Below, piece by piece: positions 27,506 to 36,436 of a DNA stretch of 64,000 bases. This DNA comes from an uncultured Nitrospirota bacterium. Its GTDB lineage: Bacteria; CG2-30-53-67. The notes beneath the pieces were generated by a model. The model saw only the letters and a program-made list of their open reading frames with translations, made no database searches and was not told where the DNA came from. The DNA lies in contig CAMYMF010000004.1 in the NCBI GenBank assembly GCA_947259355.1, positions 23,554 through 87,553 of the forward strand, given 5' to 3'. Position numbers and translations under genes: made by a program. Numbering within the stretch: position 1 is the first letter of the stretch; the number at the start of each line of letters is the position of its first letter.

Positions 27506-28438
27506 ATGGTACCGATCATTCTCGCCAAGGGCCTGACCAAGCGGTTCGGAGACCTCATTGCCGTAGACGGCATTGATTTCACCATCCACGAAAGGGAGTA
27601 TTTCGGGTTTCTCGGCCCCAACGGCGCCGGCAAAACAAGCACCATTCGTATGCTCTACGGCCATTCCCCTATGACCGACGGCCAGCTGAAAGTCCTGGGC
27701 CTTGATATTCGTACAACAGCCCGGCGGATCAAGGAGCAGATCGGTGTGGTCTCTCAGGAGAACAATCTTGACACCGACCTGAGCGTGCTGGAAAACCTCT
27801 TGGTCTACGCCCGCTACTTCAACATGCCCAAACGGGAGGCCCGGCGGCGCGCGGACGAACTGATGGCATTCATGCAGCTGGAGGCCAAAGAGAAGAGCCG
27901 GGTGGAGCAGCTCTCCGGGGGCATGAAACGCCGTCTCGTACTGGCACGGGCACTGATCAACAGACCGAAGATCCTTCTGCTGGACGAACCAACCACCGGC
28001 CTAGACCCCCAGGCCCGTCATCTCATCTGGCAGCGGCTCCGCTCCCTGAAGAGCGGCGGCACCGCCCTGGTCCTCACCACCCATTATATGGATGAAGCTG
28101 CGCAGCTCTGCGACCGGGTGGCCGTCATGGATGCGGGCCGCATCATTGCAACAGGCTCCCCCCAGGAGCTGGTCCGGGAACGGGTCGGCGCGGAGGTCCT
28201 GGAGCTGCGAATCGCGCCGGCGCTGGACGCCCAGGTGCTGCGGAGCATCGCGGATCTGGACATCGAAACCGAGCGCTATGGCGACACCCTCTATCTCTAT
28301 TTGCCCGAAGGCCACACCCTGGCCAAAACCCTCACCGACCGTCTCATAGGGATCAACCACTCGGAAATGATCCACCGCCAGGCTACCCTGGAAGATCTCT
28401 TTCTGAGACTCACCGGCCGGGAGCTCGTGGAGCACTGA
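27506..28438 (+). CDS. ABC transporter ATPase, NodI/DrrA type
   Basis: 310 residues from the ATG at 27506 with GAGGG upstream. Walker A GPNGAGKTS (about 37-45), Q-loop VVSQENNLDTDLSVLENL, signature LSGGMKRRL, Walker B KILLLDEPTTGLDP and switch TTHYMDEA. A C-terminal extension (about 225-310) of the DrrA/NodI kind follows. It powers the ABC-2 permease encoded 2 nt downstream. Substrates of this family range from lipo-oligosaccharides to drugs and polysaccharide precursors; none can be assigned here. Confidence 0.93.
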   Translation: MVPIILAKGLTKRFGDLIAVDGIDFTIHEREYFGFLGPNGAGKTSTIRMLYGHSPMTDGQLKVLGLDIRTTARRIKEQIGVVSQENNLDTDLSVLENLLVYARYFNMPKREARRRADELMAFMQLEAKEKSRVEQLSGGMKRRLVLARALINRPKILLLDEPTTGLDPQARHLIWQRLRSLKSGGTALVLTTHYMDEAAQLCDRVAVMDAGRIIATGSPQELVRERVGAEVLELRIAPALDAQVLRSIADLDIETERYGDTLYLYLPEGHTLAKTLTDRLIGINHSEMIHRQATLEDLFLRLTGRELVEH

Positions 28439-28440
28439 AC

Positions 28441-29223
28441 ATGAACGACATCTTTCGGATACCTTCGGTTTCGTGGCGATGCCTGCGCGTGTGGCAGCGG
28501 GACCGGGACGCCTACATGAAATTCTACAAGCTGAGCCTTCTGGGGAATCTGGGCGATCCCATCCTCTACCTCGTCGCCATGGGCTACGGCCTGGGGCGGT
28601 TCCTGAATCAGATAGAGGGGATGACTTATCTGGAGTTCATTGCTCCCGGTCTGGTCATCTCCTCATCCATGTTTGCCGCGTCCTTTGAATGTACCTACGG
28701 CTCTTTCCTGCGGATGATCTATCTGAAAACCTATGATGCCATCATTGCCACGCCCCTGAGCATTGAAGACGTGGTCTCCGGAGACATCCTCTGGGGAACG
28801 ACCAAGGGGATGATCAGCGGCACCATCATGTTTGCCGTTGTGGGCGCCTTTGGCCTCATCGATTCCGTCTGGGCCGCAGGGATCCCCTTGCTGATCGTGC
28901 TGGTCAGCTTTCTCTTTGCCTCCCTGTCTATGGCAGCCACCTCCTTCGTCAAAACTTTTGAGGCGTTCAACTACTACATCACCCTGTTTCTCACACCCAT
29001 GTTCTTCTTTTCGGGGGTCTTTTTCCCCCTCAACCGGCTGCCCGACTGGGTTTCTGTCGTTTCGAAGTTCCTGCCGCTGACCTATGCAGTGGAGATCTCC
29101 CGAGCCCTCATCTATGGGCAACCCTCCTGGATCGTTCCGGTGGGCCTCGCGCTCCTGCTGGGGCCGGCGCTCTTCTTTTACTGCGTTTCCATTAATCTGA
29201 TGAAGCGGCGCGTCATTCAGTAA
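28441..29223 (+). CDS. ABC-2 type permease, NodJ type
   Basis: 260 residues with six membrane segments and the ABC-2 features YLEFIAPGLVISSSMFAASFECTYGSFLRM and FLTPMFFFSGVFFPLNRLPDWV. The ATG lies 2 nt after the ATPase stop, so the two form an exporter pair. NodJ-like permeases of this length export lipo-chitooligosaccharides in rhizobia, but the family is far wider. No biosynthetic genes are adjacent to suggest a substrate. Confidence 0.92.
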   Translation: MNDIFRIPSVSWRCLRVWQRDRDAYMKFYKLSLLGNLGDPILYLVAMGYGLGRFLNQIEGMTYLEFIAPGLVISSSMFAASFECTYGSFLRMIYLKTYDAIIATPLSIEDVVSGDILWGTTKGMISGTIMFAVVGAFGLIDSVWAAGIPLLIVLVSFLFASLSMAATSFVKTFEAFNYYITLFLTPMFFFSGVFFPLNRLPDWVSVVSKFLPLTYAVEISRALIYGQPSWIVPVGLALLLGPALFFYCVSINLMKRRVIQ

Positions 29224-29285
29224 GACTGGCATGAACGTTCAGCCAGCAGGGATCGGCGTCGGCCCCGTTGGGAAGCATTTCCGTC

Positions 29286-29314
29286 TTGACATGAAAATGG
29301 AGCTTTGATAGGAT
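29286..29314 (+). promoter_or_regulatory. Sigma-70-like promoter for the dksA-type gene
   Basis: Consensus TTGACA (29286-29291), 17-nt spacer, TAGGAT (29309-29314), about 45 nt before the start codon at 29363. Confidence 0.7.
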
Positions 29315-29362
29315 TTAGGAATTTCATACCGCCAATGGATGTGCATAGCAGTTGAGGAGACG

Positions 29363-29770
29363 ATGGCGACGCGATCCCGGAAAACGTCCAAGACAGCCAA
29401 GAGCAAGAAAGCGAAAAGCTTCGAGAAAATCCGGCAGCACTTGCTCGAAAAGAAGAAAACGATTCTGGATGGGACCAACGCTGCGATCAACAGAAAGCTG
29501 GGCGCCCACAACGAGAATCTACCCGAACTCGCCGATCAGGCCTCCGTGGAAATGGACAGCAATTTTCTGCTCCGCCTGAAGGGCCGGGAGAAGAAACTGC
29601 TGACCAAGATTGACCAGGCCCTGGAGCGCATTGACAAGGGAACGTTCGGGATCTGCGAAGTCTGCGAAGAGGAGATCGGCCTGAAGCGGCTCGAGGCGCG
29701 ACCGGTGACCACCATGTGCATCGAGTGCAAGACCGACGAAGAAGAGCGGGAAAAGATCACCCGCGCCTGA
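29363..29770 (+). CDS. dksA: DksA/TraR-type C4 zinc-finger regulator
   Basis: 135 residues from the ATG at 29363 just after GAGGAG. A basic Lys/Ser-rich N-terminus and a coiled-coil region (about 15-85) are followed by the C4 zinc finger CEVCEEEIGLKRLEARPVTTMCIEC (about 100-124). Proteins of this family enter the RNA polymerase secondary channel and act with ppGpp. The tip motif is ADQASVEMD rather than the canonical DxxDxA, so it may be a DksA-like paralogue rather than the housekeeping copy. It has its own consensus promoter. Confidence 0.88.
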   Translation: MATRSRKTSKTAKSKKAKSFEKIRQHLLEKKKTILDGTNAAINRKLGAHNENLPELADQASVEMDSNFLLRLKGREKKLLTKIDQALERIDKGTFGICEVCEEEIGLKRLEARPVTTMCIECKTDEEEREKITRA

Positions 29771-29855
29771 TGTTCCCTCGACGCTTAATCCCCCCTGTTC
29801 ACTGCCTACGCACAAGACGGACCCCACGAAGGCCGTTGCATTGTTGGCGTTGCGC

Positions 29856-30644
29856 CTACGTGCGCGCCGTTGCCTCGTCGCGAGCCAGACAGGCCGCCCC
29901 CAGGGCCCCGATGAGCTGCGGGTCGGCAGGCACATTTACCGGCCCCTGAAGGCGCTGCTGCAGGGCTGCCACAACGCCTCGATTCAGGGCCACCCCGCCG
30001 CTCATGAACAGCGGCGGCTCGAAACCCACCCGGCTGAGCAATGCCATCGTCCTCTCCGCAATAGAAGCGTGCACCCCGCGAACAATATCCGCCACGGGCC
30101 GTCCTTCGGCAAGCAGCGAGATGACCTCCGACTCGGCAAAGACGGTACAGAGGCTGTTGATCGGTGCGCATTGCGCCGCCACCGCCTCGGGCACGCTCCC
30201 CATTGCGTCGAGACCCATTTCCAACACCTTCGCCATCACCTCCAGGAAGCGGCCGGTTCCGGCGGCACAGCGATCGTTCATGGCGAAGTCCACCATGCGG
30301 CCCGATCGGTCGAGCAGAATCACCTTGCTGTCCTGCCCACCGATATCGATAACTGTGCGAACACCCGGCAACACGTGGTGAGCCCCCCGGGCATGGCAGC
30401 TGATCTCGGTGAGTCGGGCGTCGGCCACCGCCACGCTCTTGCGCCCGTAACCGGTTGCCACGACACGGCGCAAATCCTCCCGGCTGATCCGCGCCTGTGC
30501 CAGGCACGCGCCGAGCGCTGCGTCGGCAGCCCGGGACCCCGCGACGCCGGTGTCGGAGACAGCCTGTGCCAGCACCTTGCTCTGGCCATCGAGCAGCACT
30601 GCCTTGGTCGTTCTGGAGCCGACGTCAATACCCGCAAACAACAT
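29856..30644 (-). CDS. 2-hydroxyacyl-CoA dehydratase activase (BadF/BadG/BcrA/BcrD family)
   Basis: 262 residues with the ASKHA fold: GIDVGSRTTKAVLL (phosphate 1), VIDIGGQDSKVILLD (phosphate 2) and FMSGGVALNRGVVAAL (adenosine). Cysteines in NDRCAAGTGRFLE and PINSLCTVFAESEV match the pair that holds the [4Fe-4S] cluster between two subunits of HgdC-type activators. Such ATPases deliver a low-potential electron to 2-hydroxyacyl-CoA dehydratases or benzoyl-CoA-type reductases. No dehydratase gene is adjacent, so its client is elsewhere or unknown. Divergent promoters separate it from the HAMP-like gene. Confidence 0.9.
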   Translation of the reverse strand: MLFAGIDVGSRTTKAVLLDGQSKVLAQAVSDTGVAGSRAADAALGACLAQARISREDLRRVVATGYGRKSVAVADARLTEISCHARGAHHVLPGVRTVIDIGGQDSKVILLDRSGRMVDFAMNDRCAAGTGRFLEVMAKVLEMGLDAMGSVPEAVAAQCAPINSLCTVFAESEVISLLAEGRPVADIVRGVHASIAERTMALLSRVGFEPPLFMSGGVALNRGVVAALQQRLQGPVNVPADPQLIGALGAACLARDEATART

Positions 30645-30680
30645 ATAAATCCTTGTTTCTATGGTATTTTTTTTTGGCCA

Positions 30681-30709
30681 ATCATAGCACGGACGGCCCG
30701 CGATGACAA
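30681..30709 (-). promoter_or_regulatory. Sigma-70-like promoter for the activase gene
   Basis: On minus: TTGTCA (plus 30704-30709), 17-nt spacer, TATGAT (plus 30681-30686), about 30 nt before the start codon. Confidence 0.6.
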
Positions 30710-30719
30710 GGGATACACC

Positions 30720-30749
30720 TTGACACTTTTTTTGAGATTGGGCTATACT
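30720..30749 (+). promoter_or_regulatory. Sigma-70-like promoter for the HAMP-like gene
   Basis: TTGACA (30720-30725), 18-nt spacer, TATACT (30744-30749). It is divergent from, and 10 nt away from, the activase promoter, so a shared regulator could control both. Confidence 0.7.
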
Positions 30750-30784
30750 GGCAGTACGACTAACACACCGATTTCTGAGGTATT

Positions 30785-31333
30785 ATGGAAAAAGCCGGTC
30801 CGACAAAACAACGTTTCTTTGTCGAACGGGACCTGTTTTTCCAGACCCTGACCCTGCTGCTTACGGTCCTGCTCGGCGGGTTTCTCCTGCTGTTACTTTC
30901 CAAAACCATCAGCGGCTACGTCGACTCCTCCGTACTTTTTCTCATGCTTTTCGTCGGCTATTTTCTCCTGATCATCTTCTTTGCCTGGTCTCTGTCCACC
31001 AAATTTATCGGACCCTTCGGCCGGCTCAAGGAGAACATGCAGGCGATCTCCGGGGGCGACCTCACCGTACGTCTCTCTGTGCGCCAAGGCGACGATATTC
31101 GGATCAAGGACTTCGTGGAAGAAGCCAACCACATGATCGGGTCGGTTAATCAATGCCTGGAGCAGATCAAAGGACCCTGTCGCGAAACGGAGATCCTCTC
31201 GGAGAGAATCCTGAGCAAGCTCAGAAACAACCCTGATGCCGCCGGGCAAGAATGCGTGTCGCACCTGGAAACCCTCCGCGACAACGTCAAAGAGATTACT
31301 CAAATCAGCGAGCGATTCAAAACGAGCGGCTAG
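30785..31333 (+). CDS. Two-helix membrane protein with HAMP-like domain
   Basis: 182 residues. Two membrane segments (about 19-41 and 50-72) are joined by a very short loop, then FIGPFGRLKENMQAISGGDLTVRLSVRQGDDIRIKDFVEEANHMI, a HAMP-like linker (about 74-118), and a helical tail (about 120-180). There is no kinase, cyclase or methyl-accepting output domain and no periplasmic sensor domain. It may be a free-standing signal-relay or scaffold subunit. It has its own promoter and ends 137 nt before glnE. I do not recognise a named family. Confidence 0.75.
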   Translation: MEKAGPTKQRFFVERDLFFQTLTLLLTVLLGGFLLLLLSKTISGYVDSSVLFLMLFVGYFLLIIFFAWSLSTKFIGPFGRLKENMQAISGGDLTVRLSVRQGDDIRIKDFVEEANHMIGSVNQCLEQIKGPCRETEILSERILSKLRNNPDAAGQECVSHLETLRDNVKEITQISERFKTSG

Positions 31334-31367
31334 CTCGGTCTCGGCACTCCTTGGCTCTCCTGCGCTT

Positions 31368-31397
31368 TTGACAATCCTCTGGATGATGGGATATGTT
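31368..31397 (+). promoter_or_regulatory. Sigma-70-like promoter for glnE
   Basis: TTGACA (31368-31373), 18-nt spacer, TATGTT (31392-31397), about 70 nt before the glnE ATG. Confidence 0.6.
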
Positions 31398-31470
31398 TTG
31401 AGCGGTCGCATCGGCACGGCCAATCCGAAACAGCGGTGCACCCCCACGACCGCATGGACGCTAAAAAACC

Positions 31471-34400
31471 ATGTCCCCCTTGGTCTCTCTTTTCAACCAG
31501 GAGCCTCTCTCGGAGGCAGCCAAGACCCTGCTGGGCGAGCATGGTCTGCAAGGCACCCGCACTGTGGCGAAAAACCTGCGGGCCATCGTCTCGGCGCTGC
31601 CCTCTTCGGTGGATCCCGAGAACTTCCTGGCGAGCGTTCTCAAGAATGTGAAAGAGACGGCTGACCCGGGGCAGGCCCTCAACCAGCTGGAACGCTTCCT
31701 GCAGAACATCGACTCGCCCGAAGAGGTCTTTTCTCTCCTCGTCGAGAATCAGACATCACTGCGGCACCTGAGCATCCTCTTCGGCGCCAGCCCTTACCTC
31801 AGCGGCATCCTCATTCAGAACCCCCACTTGCTGTGCTGGTTGATGCAGGAGCAGATTTGGAAAGCCCCTCCGGACCGGGAATCATTGGTTCGCGAACTCC
31901 TTGCCGCTTGCCGGGGGATCCAGGATATTGCAGCGGCTTACCCAATCCTTCGCAACGTCAAGAAACGGGAGATGCTCAGGATCGGAGCCCGGGACCTGAC
32001 GGGCTTTGCCGATCTCACCGAAACCATCGATGCTCTGAGTATCCTGGCGGAAGCCACCCTGGAGGCCAGTTATGGGGTGGCAGACCGCTTCCTCAAGTTG
32101 CGCTACGGCACGCCCATGATGACGGACGACAGCGGTGCCACACAGGAATGCCCCTTTACGGTTCTCGGCATGGGAAAACTGGGCGGGGAGGAGCTCAATT
32201 TCAGCTCCGATGTTGATCTGCTCTACCTCTATGAATCAGACTGGGGGGAGACCACCGGTGTGACCGATGCTACGGGGCAGGTGCGGGGCCGCGTCGACAA
32301 TCATGTCTACTTCGTGCGGCTTTCGGAAATGATTACCGATCTGATGCATGCCTCGACAGAAGACGGCTTCGTCTTTCGCGTTGACCTGCGACTGCGACCC
32401 GAAGGGGCGCAGGGACCTGTGGCTTCTTCGCTGCGAAGCTACGAGCTATATTACGAGTCCTTTGGCCAGACCTGGGAGCGCGCCGCCCATCTCAAACACC
32501 GACCTGTGGCCGGTGACATGGCTCTGGGCCGCGAGTTCGAAAAACTGCTCACCCCCTTTGTCTATCGCAAGTATTTCGATTACACCGCCATCGACGAGCT
32601 ACGTGAAATGAAACGGCGCATCGTGCGTCAACTCGTGACCAAACCAGGCCGCGGCTTCAACGTCAAGCTGGGCGAGGGGGGTATCCGGGAAATCGAGTTC
32701 TTTGTTCAGACCCTTCAGCTGCTCTACGGCGGGCGACTCACGTGGATCCGCCAGAAGAACACCCTGCGGGCCCTGCACAGACTGTGCGACAAGGAGTTGA
32801 TCACCTACGACGATTTCTCCGCGCTCTTCGCGGCCTACACCTTTCTGCGCGACGTGGAGCACAAGCTGCAGATCGAAAACCAGCTGCAGCTCCAGACCCT
32901 TCCCACGGAACCAGCCAAACTCGATGGGCTGGCCCGGCGGTGCGGTTTTCCAACACGCACCGTTTTTCTGGAAGAGCTGGACCGCCATCGGCACAAGGTG
33001 CAAGAGCGCTTCGACAATCTGCTGCACGAAAAGGCCGAGCCCCTCTCCGGCAACGACTCCCCCGTGGCGGCCGTGGTGCGAGGCACGCTGGAGGAGGCCG
33101 AAAGTTACCAGCAGTTGACGGCGCTCGGATTCTGCGATGCCCGCCTGGCGCACAAGAACCTCCAGCTGCTGCGCGAGGGGCCCCCTTACGCCCACAGCTC
33201 CTCACGGTCACGCGCACTCTTTCTGACGATCGGTCCCACCCTGCTGGAGGCCCTTGGCACCTCGCCCGATCCAGACATGGCCCTGAACAATCTGGAACGT
33301 TTTGTTTCAGGCTATGGTGCCCGAGAGCCTTTCTACGCCATGCTCGGCGCCAACCCCGAAGCCATGCAGCGGGTGGTCTCGCTCTTCAGCACGAGCAGCT
33401 ATCTCTCCCATCTGCTGATTCGTCACCCCGACTATATCGACGTTCTCTTCGGGGAGGCTTTGACGGAGCCGACACCTGAGCGCAGCCGGCTGCTGCACAA
33501 CCTCACTGCAAGACTCGAGCAGAAGACAACGGCGAGCTCTCGGCTCGACACAATCCGTCGATTCAAACACAGAGAGGAAATGAAAATAGGCTTTCGGGAC
33601 ATTCTCACAAACGCGGAGCTCCGGGAGACATCCCTGGCGTTGAGCCGCCTCGCTGAAGTCTGTCTGGAAGCCGCCTATGTGCTGGCACTGGCGGAGCTGC
33701 AAGCCGAATTCGGGTCCCCCGCCATCAGCGGAACATCTCCGGGAATCGCAATACTCGGGGCGGGAAAGCTCGGTTCGGAGGAGCTCAGCTACGGATCCGA
33801 TCTGGACCTGCTCTTTGTCTACGCCGGCGACGGCGAAACCAGCGGCGCGACCTCCATCTCGAACCGAGACTTCTTCGCCCGGCTCGCGGGGCGCGTCGTG
33901 GCCGTTCTGACCGCGCTCACCGCAGAGGGACTCGCCTACCGGGTGGATCTGAGACTGCGACCCCTGGGCGAGTCGGGCCCGCTGGTCCCGTCTCTGGACA
34001 GCTATCGGAGCTACTTTGAACGCAACCTTCAGCCCTGGGAGCGCCAAGCCATGACCCGCTGCCGGTTCTGTGCCGGCCACCGGGAAACAGGCCGGGCCCT
34101 GCTGGCGTTACTGGAAGAGACCCTCTTCGGCGCTGCGCCGCCGCCCGACCTGCGCGAACAGGTCTTCGAGATGCGCATGCGCATTGAACGGGAGAAGTCC
34201 CAGCGGGCCGACGGGCAGCTCTACTTCAAGACCGGTGCCGGTGGCCTGGTAGATATCGAATTCATCGTGCAATATCTGCAGCTTCAACGGGGGCATGACA
34301 CCCCGGCACTGCGATGGTGCAGCCCCCTGGAGACCCTGGCCCTGGCCGAGCAGAAGGGTCTTCTATCCGAAGCCGATCGAGCCGCGCTGGAGGAAGCTTA

Positions 34401-34620
34401 CCTGTTCCTGCGGCGCCTCGAAAGCCGCGCCCGTATCGTCCAGGACCGTCCCATCACGTCCCTCTTTTCCGATGCGGACAAAAACCGTGCCCTCGCGTTG
34501 CGCATGGGTTACCCCGCAGATGCCGATCGCCCCCCGGGCCAGCAGCTTTTGGACGACTACCAGGCGATGACGGAAAGGACCCGGCAAATCTTTCTCCGGC
34601 TGCTGGGACCCTCAGCGTGA
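31471..34620 (+). CDS. glnE: Bifunctional glutamine synthetase adenylyltransferase/removase
   Basis: 1049 residues, somewhat longer than E. coli GlnE (946). It has two nucleotidyltransferase modules: VLGMGKLGGEELNFSSDVDLLYLYE (about 231-255, adenylyl-removase half) and ILGAGKLGSEELSYGSDLDLLFVY (about 761-784, adenylyltransferase half), each with GxGKLGxxELxxxSDxDL and each followed by a GlnD-UTase-like helical domain (GEGGIREIEFFVQTLQLLYGG and GAGGLVDIEFIVQYLQLQRG). It modifies glutamine synthetase in response to PII. No glnA is nearby. The ATG at 31471 has only a weak Shine-Dalgarno. Confidence 0.95.
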   Translation: MSPLVSLFNQEPLSEAAKTLLGEHGLQGTRTVAKNLRAIVSALPSSVDPENFLASVLKNVKETADPGQALNQLERFLQNIDSPEEVFSLLVENQTSLRHLSILFGASPYLSGILIQNPHLLCWLMQEQIWKAPPDRESLVRELLAACRGIQDIAAAYPILRNVKKREMLRIGARDLTGFADLTETIDALSILAEATLEASYGVADRFLKLRYGTPMMTDDSGATQECPFTVLGMGKLGGEELNFSSDVDLLYLYESDWGETTGVTDATGQVRGRVDNHVYFVRLSEMITDLMHASTEDGFVFRVDLRLRPEGAQGPVASSLRSYELYYESFGQTWERAAHLKHRPVAGDMALGREFEKLLTPFVYRKYFDYTAIDELREMKRRIVRQLVTKPGRGFNVKLGEGGIREIEFFVQTLQLLYGGRLTWIRQKNTLRALHRLCDKELITYDDFSALFAAYTFLRDVEHKLQIENQLQLQTLPTEPAKLDGLARRCGFPTRTVFLEELDRHRHKVQERFDNLLHEKAEPLSGNDSPVAAVVRGTLEEAESYQQLTALGFCDARLAHKNLQLLREGPPYAHSSSRSRALFLTIGPTLLEALGTSPDPDMALNNLERFVSGYGAREPFYAMLGANPEAMQRVVSLFSTSSYLSHLLIRHPDYIDVLFGEALTEPTPERSRLLHNLTARLEQKTTASSRLDTIRRFKHREEMKIGFRDILTNAELRETSLALSRLAEVCLEAAYVLALAELQAEFGSPAISGTSPGIAILGAGKLGSEELSYGSDLDLLFVYAGDGETSGATSISNRDFFARLAGRVVAVLTALTAEGLAYRVDLRLRPLGESGPLVPSLDSYRSYFERNLQPWERQAMTRCRFCAGHRETGRALLALLEETLFGAAPPPDLREQVFEMRMRIEREKSQRADGQLYFKTGAGGLVDIEFIVQYLQLQRGHDTPALRWCSPLETLALAEQKGLLSEADRAALEEAYLFLRRLESRARIVQDRPITSLFSDADKNRALALRMGYPADADRPPGQQLLDDYQAMTERTRQIFLRLLGPSA

Positions 34621-34665
34621 GGCTTCGCCCATCGGATCCCCAGAGACATTCAACGTTGAAAAGGA

Positions 34666-34694
34666 TTGACACCGTCCGGACGTTATTATATTTT
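34666..34694 (+). promoter_or_regulatory. ilvE promoter with internal palindrome
   Basis: TTGACA (34666-34671) with TATTTT at 17-nt spacing (34689-34694), or TATATT at 15 nt (34687-34692). The spacer contains the perfect palindrome CGTCCGGACG (34673-34682), a possible operator. Confidence 0.55.
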
Positions 34695-34734
34695 CTCCCC
34701 GACACCAAGCAGACGGGCTGAAAAGGACAGACGC

Positions 34735-35649
34735 ATGATTGAAGCGGCATCGACCATTTGGATGGACGGCGATTTTGTCCCGTGGCAAGAGGCGCAGGTG
34801 CATGTCCTGACCCATACCCTACATTATGGCCTGGGGGTCTTTGAGGGCATTCGCTGCTATCAGATCGACGGCGGCTCTGCGGTGTTTCGTCTGGCGGAAC
34901 ATGTGGACCGGCTCTTTGCCTCAGCCCATATCATGCAGATGACGATTCCCTTTTCCCGTGAAGAGACCGCGGCGGCCATTGTTGAGACCATCCGGGTCAA
35001 CACACTGAAGGAGTGTTACATCCGCCCCATCGCTTTCATCGGTTACGGCGACATGGGCCTTTACGTCAAGGACAATCCCATCCATCTCGCCATCGCCGCC
35101 TGGCCTTGGGGGACCTATCTTGGTGAGGAGGGTCTGCGAAAAGGCATCCGGGTCATGGTCTCGTCCTTCACCCGCTCCCACGTCAATACCATCATGACGA
35201 AAGCCAAAGCCTGCGGCGCCTACATCAACTCGCAGCTCGCCAAACGTGAAGCCGTTCTTCACGGCTACAATGAAGCCCTGTTGCTCGACAGCGAGGGCTA
35301 CGTTTCGGAAGGCCCCGGTGAAAACATCTTCATCGTGCGCAGCGGGGCGCTCAAGACAACGCCGCTGACCTCCATTCTGGAAGGGATCACTCGAGACTCG
35401 GTCATGACCCTGGCCCGCGAGGCCGGTCTGGAGATTCGGGAAGAGCGCTTTACCCGGGATGAGCTCTACGTGTCGGAGGAAGCTTTCTTCGTGGGCACGG
35501 CCGCGGAGGTCACCCCTATCCGGGAGATCGACGGCCGCGTCATCGGCACCGGGGAGCCGGGTCCCGTTACCCGCAGGATCCAGGCGAGCTACTTCGATGC
35601 CGTCCACGGCAAGAACCCGCATCATCCCACCTGGCTCACCGCCGTGTGA
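34735..35649 (+). CDS. ilvE: Branched-chain amino acid aminotransferase
   Basis: 304 residues from the ATG at 34735 with AAGGA and 7 nt spacing; the frame from 34666 begins inside the promoter. PLP fold-type [19 protein letters not shown] (about 24-40), the PLP lysine in [33 protein letters not shown] and [12 protein letters not shown]. It interconverts branched-chain amino acids and 2-oxo acids. Convergent with lgt, 7 nt apart. Confidence 0.95.
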   Translation: MIEAASTIWMDGDFVPWQEAQVHVLTHTLHYGLGVFEGIRCYQIDGGSAVFRLAEHVDRLFASAHIMQMTIPFSREETAAAIVETIRVNTLKECYIRPIAFIGYGDMGLYVKDNPIHLAIAAWPWGTYLGEEGLRKGIRVMVSSFTRSHVNTIMTKAKACGAYINSQLAKREAVLHGYNEALLLDSEGYVSEGPGENIFIVRSGALKTTPLTSILEGITRDSVMTLAREAGLEIREERFTRDELYVSEEAFFVGTAAEVTPIREIDGRVIGTGEPGPVTRRIQASYFDAVHGKNPHHPTWLTAV

Positions 35650-35656
35650 GAACCCC

Positions 35657-36436
35657 CTACGCGGATCGTACCGACGCGGATCGGACCCGCAGATAATAAT
35701 AAACAGACAAAACGCAAACGGCCACACTGATGGCCTGGGATGTGGAGAGCATGCCACCCAACAACGCGCCCCGGGGATCGCCGCGAAAGATTTCAATGGC
35801 AGCGCGCAGCAGCGGATAGAGGATGCCGTAGAGGAGCATGACCTGCCCGTCGAAACGTTGTCTGCGCCCGACCCCGTAGAGCACGAGAAAAAGCAGAAAG
35901 TTCCCGAACGACGAGTAGAGCTGGGTGGGGTGGAGGGTGAGACCAAGTTTCTCCGGCGACACCAGGGAACCGGGGTCGGTGAAGACAATTCCCCAGGGAA
36001 CGCTCGTCTCCTTGCCGTAGCAGCAGCCGGCCGAGAGACAGCCGAAGCGCCCCACCACTTGCGCGAGGGCCAGGGCGGGGGCGATGATGTCCCCCACCTT
36101 CAGCACCGGCATGGCATGCTTGCGCAGATACGCAATGGCCGTCACGACCGCGAGAATCAGCCCCCCGTAGAACACCAGTCCCCCCTCCCAAATCTTGAAG
36201 ATGCGCAGGGGATGCTCCAGGAAGTAGCGATATTCCACTATGATGAAGAGGATTCGGGCGCCGATGATCGCCGATAGCGTCACATAGAAAGCGAGATCGA
36301 GCATCCGCTCGGGATCAATCCCCTCCTGTTTGGCACGTCGCAAACTCCAGAGGATGGCGACGAAGAACGCCGCGGCCACAAAAACGCCGTAGGTGTGCAG
36401 TGTGAAAGGTCCAAGTTTGATCAGTTCGGGATGCAT
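35657..36436 (-). CDS. lgt: Phosphatidylglycerol-prolipoprotein diacylglyceryl transferase
   Basis: 259 residues with about seven membrane segments. The Lgt signature is VVGRFGCLSAGCCYGKETSVPWGIVF (about 134-159, with the essential Arg and Gly residues), and LHPTQLYSS follows. It attaches diacylglycerol to the lipobox cysteine. Its ATG overlaps the lspA stop by one base, so the two lipoprotein-maturation steps are coupled. The clients include the several lipoproteins encoded in this window. Confidence 0.96.
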   Translation of the reverse strand: MHPELIKLGPFTLHTYGVFVAAAFFVAILWSLRRAKQEGIDPERMLDLAFYVTLSAIIGARILFIIVEYRYFLEHPLRIFKIWEGGLVFYGGLILAVVTAIAYLRKHAMPVLKVGDIIAPALALAQVVGRFGCLSAGCCYGKETSVPWGIVFTDPGSLVSPEKLGLTLHPTQLYSSFGNFLLFLVLYGVGRRQRFDGQVMLLYGILYPLLRAAIEIFRGDPRGALLGGMLSTSQAISVAVCVLSVYYYLRVRSASVRSA

